Assembly (NCBI GenBank): GCA_016213985.1
Contig: JACRPJ010000004.1
Location: 1-5,605 of the forward strand
DNA: 5,605 nt
Source of the DNA: Candidatus Woesearchaeota archaeon
Lineage (GTDB): Archaea > Nanobdellota > Nanobdellia > Woesearchaeales > GW2011-AR9
Direction: 5' to 3'
The position numbers and the translations under genes were made by a program. The notes beneath the pieces were generated by a model, which saw only the letters and a list, made by a program, of their open reading frames with translations, had not been told where the DNA came from and ran no database searches. This document shows positions 1 to 5,129 of this stretch, piece by piece (the stretch's first letter is position 1; every line of letters begins with the position of its first letter).

Positions 1-36
1 ATTTGGCAGAAACCCATTTCCTTTAGTAACAAACAT
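1..36 (-). CDS. 5' end of an unidentified protein gene, cut by the left edge
   Basis: Only the first 12 codons are present, reading MFVTKGNGFLPN on the minus strand from the ATG at 36 to the window edge. The start is well supported. GAGGTGAT, an eight-base match to the complement of the 16S 3' end, lies four bases before the ATG, and a TATA box lies about 40 bases upstream. The stub is too short to name a family, and no signal peptide or motif can be judged from it. The gene is on the same strand as the nucleotidyltransferase gene (209-1012) but 172 bases away with its own promoter, so it is probably transcribed separately. Existence of a start here is fairly sure; the function is unknown. 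Confidence 0.6.
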   Translation of the reverse strand, partial: MFVTKGNGFLPN

Positions 37-40
37 AACT

Positions 41-48
41 ATCACCTC
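41..48 (-). promoter_or_regulatory. Shine-Dalgarno of the minus-strand gene at 36
   Basis: On the minus strand this reads GAGGTGAT, fully complementary to the conserved AUCACCUC of the 16S rRNA 3' end, four bases before the ATG. It is the strongest ribosome binding site in the window and is the main reason for calling a gene in only 36 bases of coding sequence. Confidence 0.65.
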
Positions 49-71
49 ACCAATAATAAAAAAGAACTACT

Positions 72-87
72 ATTTAAAACTTGCTAA
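72..87 (-). promoter_or_regulatory. TATA box and BRE-like element for the minus-strand gene at 36
   Basis: On the minus strand the segment reads TTAGCAAGTTTTAAAT. The TTTTAAAT part (72-79) is a typical archaeal TATA box. A start of transcription about 25 bases downstream would fall near position 50, giving a leader of roughly 13 bases that just contains the SD. The preceding TTAGCAA also precedes the TATA box of the thioredoxin reductase gene, which supports both as core promoters. A minus-strand T-rich stretch (53-66) lies between this box and the SD and could also help end transcripts coming from the nucleotidyltransferase gene. Confidence 0.5.
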
Positions 88-208
88 AATTAATGTTACA
101 TACTATAGTTTATTTATTGTTTACTATTTTAAACATCTTCTTTAATTTGTAGATGGCTCCGAGCAGGCGAGTTTTTGTTATAGGAAATTTCGTTATATTG
201 CTGTGTTA

Positions 209-1012
209 TTATTTAGTCTCGATTAATCTCTTCATCCGTCTGATAAACTCATCCGCTTCCAAATACAGCTTTTCGTATTCCAATCCTTTAACCTCTTTAA
301 TCTCCCGGTGGGTGATCATCTTACTTAAACGATAGAACTTCCGCATGGTGTCTACATATTTTTGTTCCAACAATTTATGTTTTACAAATACCTTTTCCAG
401 CATATCGGCAGCATGCTCCGGAGTGGGGGGTATTTCATTGTGGTGCATCAAAGCAGCGTGGGCAGAATCAATCACCGCCCAATATAGGTCCAGAGCTGCC
501 TGCAACAAATGCCAGCGGGAATTTAACAGGGTTTTGGGTGATCTTCCAAAATAACGCCAGATACTCTCGGGAGAGGGTCTTATCCTACCTTGCTTCAGCA
601 ATTTCTGCATCGGCTCAAAGAACCCGAGGTCAACTAAAGGAACACCATCACGCAAGATGTTCACCGCTACCGGATCTCCGGCTTTAGTATATTCCCAGAA
701 TGAAGTTAAAGTCATGGAGGTGATATGGAGTTTGGTAGAAATCCTCGCCACTAAGTTTCCGACGATAATTCGGTAAGTTTCTACCATAGGTTCGGTGATG
801 TTAAAGGTAGCATCGTCAGTGATTACCAGCACGTCTATATCACTTTTGGAAGTGCCTTCTCTCCTTACCGAACTGCCAAATAACACTACGGAAACTAAGA
901 ACTGGTCCAGCTCTTTTTTAAGCTGCACCGCAAATTTATTAACTAAATTGAAGTCCTCGGTGGGGTACTTGTGAATATTTTCGTTTTCTCTTTTTTCAAT
1001 CCGGAATTCCAT
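209..1012 (-). CDS. Nucleotidyltransferase-domain protein with HEPN-like helical C-terminus
   Basis: This is a 267-residue cytoplasmic protein with no signal or membrane segment. Residues about 35-115 form a polymerase-beta-type nucleotidyltransferase domain. The motif GSSVRREGTSKSDIDVLV (46-63) fits GS-x10-D-x-D, with D58 and D60 as the metal-binding carboxylates. The third carboxylate usual in this superfamily is not evident around KLHITSM (95-100). Residues about 145-267 are predicted mostly helical and contain R228-x6-H235 (RLSKMITH), which fits the Rx4-6H signature of HEPN RNases. The arrangement is therefore like an MNT antitoxin and HEPN toxin in one chain, but it may equally be a housekeeping archaeal NTase of unknown substrate. 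The ATG at 1012 is chosen because residues 15-45 look like the family's N-terminal helix; a GTG start at codon 29 would remove it. No SD precedes the ATG, so the message may be leaderless. The gene stands alone, divergent from thioredoxin reductase across 132 bases. The NTase domain is sure, the HEPN reading is inference. Confidence 0.85.
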   Translation of the reverse strand: MEFRIEKRENENIHKYPTEDFNLVNKFAVQLKKELDQFLVSVVLFGSSVRREGTSKSDIDVLVITDDATFNITEPMVETYRIIVGNLVARISTKLHITSMTLTSFWEYTKAGDPVAVNILRDGVPLVDLGFFEPMQKLLKQGRIRPSPESIWRYFGRSPKTLLNSRWHLLQAALDLYWAVIDSAHAALMHHNEIPPTPEHAADMLEKVFVKHKLLEQKYVDTMRKFYRLSKMITHREIKEVKGLEYEKLYLEADEFIRRMKRLIETK

Positions 1013-1036
1013 TATTTAAAACCAATAGTTTAAGCG

Positions 1037-1043
1037 TTATTAA
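1037..1043 (-). promoter_or_regulatory. Possible TATA box of the nucleotidyltransferase gene
   Basis: The minus strand reads TTAATAA at 25 to 31 bases before the ATG at 1012, the right distance for a leaderless transcript, and no SD is present. The match to TATA consensus is only fair. A better-looking TTTTAAATA (1013-1021) touches the ATG itself and would start RNA inside the coding region, so it is less suitable. Confidence 0.3.
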
Positions 1044-1062
1044 GCTTTTTTAACCATCTAAT

Positions 1063-1076
1063 AGTAGTTCACTACT
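1063..1076. promoter_or_regulatory. Inverted repeat AGTAGT-TC-ACTACT, operator candidate
   Basis: Two perfect 6-base arms are separated by two bases, in the spacer between the divergent nucleotidyltransferase and thioredoxin reductase genes. It sits about 20 bases upstream of the candidate nucleotidyltransferase TATA box and 39 bases upstream of the thioredoxin reductase TATA box, and it abuts a second inverted repeat. Such a position suits a site for a dimeric DNA-binding regulator. The palindrome is visible; the regulatory role is inferred. Confidence 0.4.
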
Positions 1077-1096
1077 GCAAATTAGAGTTAATTTGC
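1077..1096. promoter_or_regulatory. Inverted repeat GCAAATTA-N4-TAATTTGC, operator candidate
   Basis: The perfect 8-base arms (1077-1084 and 1089-1096) are separated by GAGT. The 20-base site ends 19 bases before the TATA box of the thioredoxin reductase gene. That is just upstream of where TBP and TFB bind, a position where archaeal activators of the Lrp type are known to act. It could instead be a repressor site or, less likely, an RNA hairpin, since it lies upstream of the expected transcript start. Confidence 0.45.
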
Positions 1097-1107
1097 TTAA
1101 CATATTA

Positions 1108-1122
1108 GCAACATTTTTAAAT
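1108..1122 (+). promoter_or_regulatory. Core promoter of the thioredoxin reductase operon (TATA box and BRE)
   Basis: TTTTTAAAT (1114-1122) is centred 26-27 bases before the ATG at 1145 and is preceded by GCAACA, a plausible TFB recognition element. This spacing puts the transcript start at or within a few bases of the ATG. The bases before the ATG (CTATCAAAGC) contain no SD, so a leaderless mRNA is the natural reading. Confidence 0.6.
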
Positions 1123-1144
1123 CATTGTTTTACTCTATCAAAGC

Positions 1145-2083
1145 ATGAATGTTTATGATGTTATGATTATCGGAGCAGGACCGGCGGGATTAGCGGCAGC
1201 TTTGTATGCTGGAAGGAAAAAGCTAAAGACTGCAGTAGTGAGCATAGACATAGGTGGACAGGGAAATTTAACCTCGCATATTGAGAATTATCCTGGCGTG
1301 TTTCCGCAGCCGGGAATGGAGCTGATGGAAAAGTTTCACTCCCAAGCTCTCCGGTTTGGCGCAGAACTTATTCTGGGAAAGGCTTCAGAAATCCACCAGA
1401 AGCAGGACCTGTTTGAAGTATCCTTAGCCAGCGGAGAGACGTATGTGGCTAGAGCGTTGATATTGACTTTTGGGAAAGTTCCTCGGCAGTTGGGTATACC
1501 CGGAGAAGATAAGTTTATGGGAAGAGGTGTTTCTACTTGTGCTACTTGTGATGCTCCACTGTACAAGAATAAGTCGGTAGCGGTAGTAGGCGGAGGGAAT
1601 TCAGCAGTAGAAGCTGCTCTCGAGTTAGCGAATCATGCTAAAAAAGTGTATCTGATTCATCGTCGCACCGAGTTTAGAGCAGACGGGGTTACGGTAGACA
1701 AGGTTAAGGCCAGTCCCAGAGTGGAATTAGTACTGGAGTCGATTCCTCTGGAGATAAAAGGAGAAAAGTTTGTGACTGGTATCTTAGTGGAGAACTTAGT
1801 CACCAATAAAAAGAAAGTGCTGGCTGTCGACGGGTTGTTTTTGGAAATAGGTTATGTTGTAGATACTTCTATAGCCAAAGACCTAGTGGAGGTCAATGAA
1901 AACAAAGAACTCGTGGTAGATTCTTTAGGCCGAACAACCTGTGCGGGAATTTTTGCTGCCGGAGATGTTACCAATACGCCTTTTAAACAGACAATCATCG
2001 CTGCCGGAGATGGAGCTAGGGCAGCTTTGCAGGCTTATGCCTATCTAACAGGAAAACGGGTTGGTCCGGATTGGGCCCATTGA
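1145..2083 (+). CDS. trxB: Thioredoxin reductase (NADPH type)
   Basis: This 312-residue flavoprotein moves electrons from NADPH through FAD and a redox-active disulfide to thioredoxin in the cytoplasm. All hallmarks of the low-molecular-weight enzyme are visible. The FAD dinucleotide motif GAGPAG is at 10-15, and GGQGNLTSHIENYPG-type sequence is at 37-51. The active-site CATC is C132 and C135. The second Rossmann motif GGGNSAVEAA is at 149-158, and HRRxxxR is at 172-178, the usual sign of NADPH preference. The C-terminal FAD motif AAGDVTN is at 271-277, followed by FKQTIIAAGDGARAA. Domain order is FAD (1-115), NADPH (about 116-245), FAD (246-312), and length is normal for the family. The ATG at 1145 is preceded by a well-placed TATA box and no SD. 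A small membrane-anchored thioredoxin-like gene follows after 16 bases and is probably co-transcribed. Close relatives with other electron acceptors exist, but the intact CATC makes thioredoxin reductase most likely. Confidence 0.95.
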   Translation: MNVYDVMIIGAGPAGLAAALYAGRKKLKTAVVSIDIGGQGNLTSHIENYPGVFPQPGMELMEKFHSQALRFGAELILGKASEIHQKQDLFEVSLASGETYVARALILTFGKVPRQLGIPGEDKFMGRGVSTCATCDAPLYKNKSVAVVGGGNSAVEAALELANHAKKVYLIHRRTEFRADGVTVDKVKASPRVELVLESIPLEIKGEKFVTGILVENLVTNKKKVLAVDGLFLEIGYVVDTSIAKDLVEVNENKELVVDSLGRTTCAGIFAAGDVTNTPFKQTIIAAGDGARAALQAYAYLTGKRVGPDWAH

Positions 2084-2088
2084 TTTAA

Positions 2089-2093
2089 AGGTG
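2089..2093 (+). promoter_or_regulatory. Shine-Dalgarno of the membrane thioredoxin gene
   Basis: AGGTG lies six bases before the ATG at 2100, inside the 16-base gap after the thioredoxin reductase stop. It supports that ATG over a TTG at 2096 in another frame, and supports translation from a shared mRNA. Confidence 0.55.
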
Positions 2094-2099
2094 GTTTGA

Positions 2100-2438
2100 A
2101 TGAGAGAGTGGATGGTGGTTATTCTCTTTCTAGGAATCGTTTTTATCCTGGGGTGCAGTCCAAGCCCGGTGCAGTTAGAAAAATTTGCGGTTTGTCTGAA
2201 AGAGAAAGGTGCAGTTATGTACGGTGCATACTGGTGTCCCCATTGTCAGGAGCAGAAACAAATGTTTGGGGAAAGCTTTTCGAAACTAGATTATGTGGAG
2301 TGCGAGATTGACACCCAACGGTGTGCGGTCGAAGAGATAGCCTATCTCCCTACTTGGAAGTTTAAAGATAATACTTCAGTGAGTAAAGTAATGCCGCTAG
2401 AAGAACTAGCAGAGAAAACCGGCTGTGGGTTGGGTTGA
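2100..2438 (+). CDS. Membrane-anchored thioredoxin-fold oxidoreductase (VKOR-associated Trx type)
   Basis: This is a 112-residue protein. Residues 5-18 are a hydrophobic segment ending in ILGC at 16-19, which resembles a lipobox, so it is either a lipoprotein signal (C19 modified) or a simple N-terminal anchor. The rest is a short thioredoxin fold: KGAVMYGAYWCPHC with active-site C46 and C49 (CPHC), then YLPTW (82-86) carrying the likely cis-proline P84 opposite the active site. Four further cysteines (C32, C68, C75, C109), the sequence FAVCLKEKGAVMYG, and an EELAEKTGC-like end resemble the thioredoxin domain fused to bacterial VKOR proteins and its stand-alone relatives. An exported location fits such proteins, where it would form, isomerise or reduce disulfides, but the charge pattern (R2, E3) does not settle topology. 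It follows thioredoxin reductase by 16 bases with its own SD. No VKOR or DsbD-like membrane partner is present in the window. Fold and active site are confident; partner and direction of electron flow are not. Confidence 0.85.
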   Translation: MREWMVVILFLGIVFILGCSPSPVQLEKFAVCLKEKGAVMYGAYWCPHCQEQKQMFGESFSKLDYVECEIDTQRCAVEEIAYLPTWKFKDNTSVSKVMPLEELAEKTGCGLG

Positions 2439-2446
2439 TAAGATGC

Positions 2447-2510
2447 AATTGCTTTGCAGGTTCTATAGTTAGTTAGTTTGTATATTTGACTCAACAAGAA
2501 CAAAGCAATT
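2447..2510. repeat. Perfect 10-base inverted repeat with a 44-base T-rich loop after the redox operon
   Basis: AATTGCTTTG (2447-2456) is the exact reverse complement of CAAAGCAATT (2501-2510). The stretch between is rich in T and contains AGTT three times in tandem (2467-2478). It begins nine bases after the stop of the membrane thioredoxin gene. It may mark the end of the redox transcript, either as a long-loop hairpin or simply through the T-rich loop that archaeal RNA polymerase uses for release. The large loop makes a classical terminator unlikely. Confidence 0.3.
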
Positions 2511-2554
2511 TATTGAAACCAAAGAAAAAATGAGTTTTGTTGAAGCGATTTAGC

Positions 2555-2588
2555 TTTTTAAATGGTTGGTCACCGACACGTTTATATA
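2555..2588 (+). promoter_or_regulatory. Tandem TATA boxes of the Ig-like protein/permease operon
   Basis: Two archaeal-type TATA boxes lie 26 bases apart: TTTTTAAAT at 2555-2563, identical to the thioredoxin reductase box, and TTTATATA at 2581-2588. The second predicts a transcript start near 2610, just before the SD at 2618, which fits a short leader to the ATG at 2633. The first predicts a start near 2585, on top of the second box, with a leader of about 48 bases. The second is the better candidate; whether both are used cannot be told from sequence. Confidence 0.5.
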
Positions 2589-2617
2589 CTACAAATTCAT
2601 CCCTAATGATTAAATTA

Positions 2618-2623
2618 GGGGTG
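2618..2623 (+). promoter_or_regulatory. Shine-Dalgarno that sets the start of the Ig-like protein
   Basis: GGGGTG pairs with the 16S 3' end (GAGGTG complement) with one G-U pair and lies nine bases before the ATG at 2633. It favours this ATG over the in-frame ATG at 2606, which would sit only about 21 bases after the TATA centre, and over TTG at 2537, which is upstream of both TATA boxes. Confidence 0.5.
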
Positions 2624-2632
2624 GTTAGAGTT

Positions 2633-3889
2633 ATGCCTAAAAGTTTGGTTTTGTGGATAGTAGTATTGGTATTCATCTTAGGAATATGCTTTTCTGGAGT
2701 TCAGGCCATCTCTTATTCTGCTCCTCATGTCAAAGTCACGTTAATGTCCCAGGACCCTGATCCAGTAGAGCCGGGACAAGTAGTTACGGTTAAGTTTAAA
2801 GTGGAGAACGAAGGAGCCCAGAGTTCTGCTGATGCGATAGTAAAAATTTTTCCAAAAGTTCCCTTTGCCATTTATGGAGACGCCACTGAAAAAAATATTG
2901 GTAAGCTCAGGGCTGGATCCACTGGAGCGGATGCAGTTATCGTCCAATTCAAATTGAAAGTAGATTCACAGGCAGTGCAGCAAAGCGCTCCCTTGGATTT
3001 AATGGTTCAGCTGGGGGATACCGGAGTAAGTTACACCAATAAGGAATTTTCAATCAATATTCAAACCCAAGATGCGGTCCTGGCCATAACTTCCATTACT
3101 TCTGAGCCCTATCCCCTCTCTCCGGGAGGGATGGCCAAAGTGACCATAATGGTAAAGAATAATGCTGATTCGCTGCTTAAGGATATTAAGTTAAAACTGG
3201 AGATGAGCAGCAGCTCACTCCCCCTGGCTCCTTATCAATCCTCGTCGGAGAAAGTGATTCCCCTGCTGCAGCCAAGTTACCAGCAGACGCTGACGTTTAG
3301 TTTAATTGCCAAGCCAGACGCCACTTCGGGCTTGTATAAGATTCCTTTAAACCTAACTTATAATGACGAGAAAGGAAAATCTTACGTCAAAAGCGACGTT
3401 TTGGCCGTGATGGTGGGAGAGAAGCCCAATATTAATGCCTACATCAAGAAAAGCACGGTGATGCAAGCAGATGGCACGGGTAAAATAACTCTGGAAGTAG
3501 CCAATGCCGGAAATACCGACGTGAAATATGTGGAGTTGGCCTTGCTGCCTTCTGAGGATTATAAGCTGGTGTCTACACACAATTATTTTTATCTGGGGAA
3601 TATTGATTCTGATGACACTCAAAGCGAAGAAGTGGACGTATACATTAATAAAAAAGTGGATAAAGTACATATTCCCGTGCAGCTGAAGTACGTTGACGCC
3701 ACCAGTAAGGCCTACCAGCAGACTTTCGATTTGGAGATGAACGTGTATTCGTCCTCTGAACTTAAGAGGTTTGGGCTGAAGGAGAGCAGTACTGCTTGGC
3801 TCTATATTCTGATCATAGTTATCGTTGGGGGTGGATTCTGGGCCTATCGGCGTGTTAAAAAGAACCACAACGGTAAAACTAGAAAGTAA
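2633..3889 (+). CDS. Secreted, membrane-anchored protein with three Ig-like (COG1361/CARDB-type) domains
   Basis: Starting from the ATG at 2633, the protein has 418 residues. Residues 1-25 are a signal peptide with K3, a long hydrophobic core and a VQA cleavage site before I26. Three similar beta-sandwich units follow. Unit 1 (about 33-145) has DPDPVEPGQVVTVKFKVENEG. Unit 2 (about 148-262) has SEPYPLSPGGMAKVTIMVKN. Unit 3 (about 266-372) has ADGTGKITLEVANAGNTD. Each has the 'P-G-x-hydrophobic-x-V-x-N-x-G' pattern of CARDB/NEW3 and COG1361 S-layer-like proteins. One membrane helix (about 388-405) and a basic tail RRVKK (406-410) anchor the C-terminus with the domains outside. The ATG is chosen from the SD at 2618 and the TATA box at 2581; reading from TTG 2537 would add 32 residues encoded upstream of the likely transcript start. 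Two MacB-type permeases follow after 15 bases, so it is probably the extracellular partner of an ABC complex rather than a true S-layer subunit. Domain class is fairly sure; the role is inferred. Confidence 0.85.
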   Translation: MPKSLVLWIVVLVFILGICFSGVQAISYSAPHVKVTLMSQDPDPVEPGQVVTVKFKVENEGAQSSADAIVKIFPKVPFAIYGDATEKNIGKLRAGSTGADAVIVQFKLKVDSQAVQQSAPLDLMVQLGDTGVSYTNKEFSINIQTQDAVLAITSITSEPYPLSPGGMAKVTIMVKNNADSLLKDIKLKLEMSSSSLPLAPYQSSSEKVIPLLQPSYQQTLTFSLIAKPDATSGLYKIPLNLTYNDEKGKSYVKSDVLAVMVGEKPNINAYIKKSTVMQADGTGKITLEVANAGNTDVKYVELALLPSEDYKLVSTHNYFYLGNIDSDDTQSEEVDVYINKKVDKVHIPVQLKYVDATSKAYQQTFDLEMNVYSSSELKRFGLKESSTAWLYILIIVIVGGGFWAYRRVKKNHNGKTRK

Positions 3890-3904
3890 AGATTTAGGGT
3901 TCCA

Positions 3905-5119
3905 ATGATTAGAGATTATTTTAGTTTGGTATATAAAAGTGCTAAACAGCGTAAACTGCGCTCTTGGCTTACCATGATGGGTATTTTTATTGGCATTGCC
4001 GCAGTAGTAGCCTTGATTTCATTAAGCCAGGGGTTGCAAGCAACGATTTCTACCCAATTTATGAAGCTGGGTTCGGACAAGCTGGTAGTACAAGCAACGG
4101 GCTCGGGCCTTGGACCCCCAGGCACGGGAGTAGCAGTTCCTCTCACGATTAATGATAAAGAGACGATTAAGAAAGTTTCCGGGGTTGATTTAGTAGTCGG
4201 AAGATTACTCCGCATTGTCAAACTGGAGTTTGAAGAGGAGGTAAAGTATTCTTATGTCGTTTCGTTTCCCGAAGGGAATCGAGAAACAGAGTTAGTAGTT
4301 CAGGCGAATAATTATAACATTGAAGAAGGAAGAGTGTTGGAGAAAGGGGATAAGTATCAGGTTATGGTCGGTCAGAGCTTCTCCGAGGATTTTTTTGGGC
4401 ATAGAATCGGCTTGAGGGGCAAGATTTCCGTTCAGGACAAAGAGTTTAAAGTGGTAGGAATACTGAAAAAATCCGGAAATCCCCAGCAGGATTCTACTTT
4501 GGTGGTGCCCGAAGCAGCTCTAAGAGAGATATTGTCGGTTGAGGAAGAGTATGACCTAATTGTGGCTAAAGTGCAGTCAGGAGAAGACTTAAGCTTGGTT
4601 ACCGAGAACATTAAAAAAGACTTGCGCACTTTTCGCCAAGTGGATAAAGGCAAGGAAGATTTTAGCGTCCAAACTCCAGAGAGCTTATTAGCTACGCTGA
4701 ATAATATCTTGCTGATAATAGAAGGAGTCTTAGTAGGCATCGCCGCCATTTCCCTGTTAGTAGGAGGCGTAGGAATAATGAATACCATGTTCACTTCGGT
4801 TTTGGAGCGCACTAAAGAAATCGGGATCATGAAAGCGATTGGAGCAAAGAACTCTGAAATAATGCTGCTGTTTTTAATTGAGTCAGGCTTTTTAGGGCTG
4901 GTGGGAGGGGTTATTGGGGTGATTTTTGGATTGGTTATTAGCAAATCCGTAGAGTTGATCGCCTTTCAGATTTATGAGTCGCTGCTAATTCAAGCCCATT
5001 TCAGCTTCTGGCTGTTAGGCGGTGCTCTGCTCTTTGCTTTTTTGGTTGGGACTCTTTCCGGAGTATATCCTGCCCATCGGGCAGCTAAGTTAAATCCTAT
5101 TGAGGCCCTAAGGAAGTGA
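3905..5119 (+). CDS. MacB/FtsX-family ABC transporter permease
   Basis: This 404-residue membrane protein has the four-helix plan of type VII ABC permeases. TM1 is at about 22-44, preceded by the amphipathic QRKLRSWLT. A large extracytoplasmic MacB-like periplasmic core domain spans about 46-265. TM2 is at about 268-290, TM3 at about 319-346 and TM4 at about 366-389. The coupling segment ERTKEIGIMKAIGAKNSEI (301-319) after TM2 and the terminal PAHRAAKLNPIEALR (389-403) are diagnostic. The protein has no Walker motifs, so unlike Gram-negative MacB it needs a separate ATPase, which is not in the window. It starts 15 bases after the Ig-like protein's stop with only a weak SD (AGGGT, 3896-3900), suggesting coupling to the upstream gene. 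A paralogue begins 10 bases after its stop. Substrate is unknown; such proteins export peptides, lipids or lipoproteins, or pass force to envelope enzymes. Family assignment is certain, substrate is not. Confidence 0.93.
   Translation: MIRDYFSLVYKSAKQRKLRSWLTMMGIFIGIAAVVALISLSQGLQATISTQFMKLGSDKLVVQATGSGLGPPGTGVAVPLTINDKETIKKVSGVDLVVGRLLRIVKLEFEEEVKYSYVVSFPEGNRETELVVQANNYNIEEGRVLEKGDKYQVMVGQSFSEDFFGHRIGLRGKISVQDKEFKVVGILKKSGNPQQDSTLVVPEAALREILSVEEEYDLIVAKVQSGEDLSLVTENIKKDLRTFRQVDKGKEDFSVQTPESLLATLNNILLIIEGVLVGIAAISLLVGGVGIMNTMFTSVLERTKEIGIMKAIGAKNSEIMLLFLIESGFLGLVGGVIGVIFGLVISKSVELIAFQIYESLLIQAHFSFWLLGGALLFAFLVGTLSGVYPAHRAAKLNPIEALRK
5111..5119 (+). promoter_or_regulatory. Shine-Dalgarno of the second permease, overlapping the stop of the first
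   Basis: AGGAAGTGA differs by one base from the ideal AGGAGGTGA and contains the TGA stop of the first permease. It lies 10 bases before the ATG at 5130. The overlap suggests that translation of the two permeases is linked, as expected for subunits of one complex. Confidence 0.5.
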
Positions 5120-5129
5120 AATCCTAAAA

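Noticed and set aside
37..208. Possible tRNA or small RNA in the spacer, prompted by a GC-richer patch at 153-170
   Set aside because: No cloverleaf, no stable stem and no C/D or K-turn motifs could be built around CTCCGAGCAGGCGAG; apart from the TATA box, SD and a minus-strand T-rich run, nothing else was seen there.
153..335. 60-codon open frame on the plus strand with hydrophobic stretches
   Set aside because: Most of it is antisense to the end of the nucleotidyltransferase gene, it has no SD or TATA box at the right distance, and AT-rich antisense sequence readily gives hydrophobic residues.
1013..1021. TTTTAAATA on the minus strand as the TATA box of the nucleotidyltransferase gene
   Set aside because: It touches the ATG, so transcription would begin about 20 bases inside the coding region. 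The next possible start (GTG, codon 29) lacks an SD and would delete the family's N-terminal helix.
2096..2311. 71-codon open frame from TTG in another frame over the membrane thioredoxin gene
   Set aside because: The overlapping frame from ATG 2100 has the CPHC thioredoxin motif, an anchor and an SD; this one has none.
2537..2632. Longer version of the Ig-like protein starting at TTG 2537 or ATG 2606
   Set aside because: TTG 2537 lies upstream of both TATA boxes and has no SD, and the extra residues would place a polar stretch before the signal peptide. ATG 2606 sits at or before the expected transcript start. ATG 2633 has an SD and begins a normal signal peptide.
2650..2695. Lipobox in the Ig-like protein signal peptide (LGIC)
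   Set aside because: The residue before cysteine is isoleucine, not G, A or S, and a good VQA signal peptidase I site follows shortly after.
3353..3868. 171-codon open frame on the minus strand
   Set aside because: It lies wholly opposite the Ig-like protein gene, has no SD or promoter, and its translation has no recognisable domain; the plus-strand frame has clear family features.
4432..4944. 170-codon open frame on the minus strand
   Set aside because: It lies opposite the first permease gene, whose membrane segments and coupling motif are unmistakable; the antisense translation is rich in S, T, P and I, as expected from a mirrored frame.
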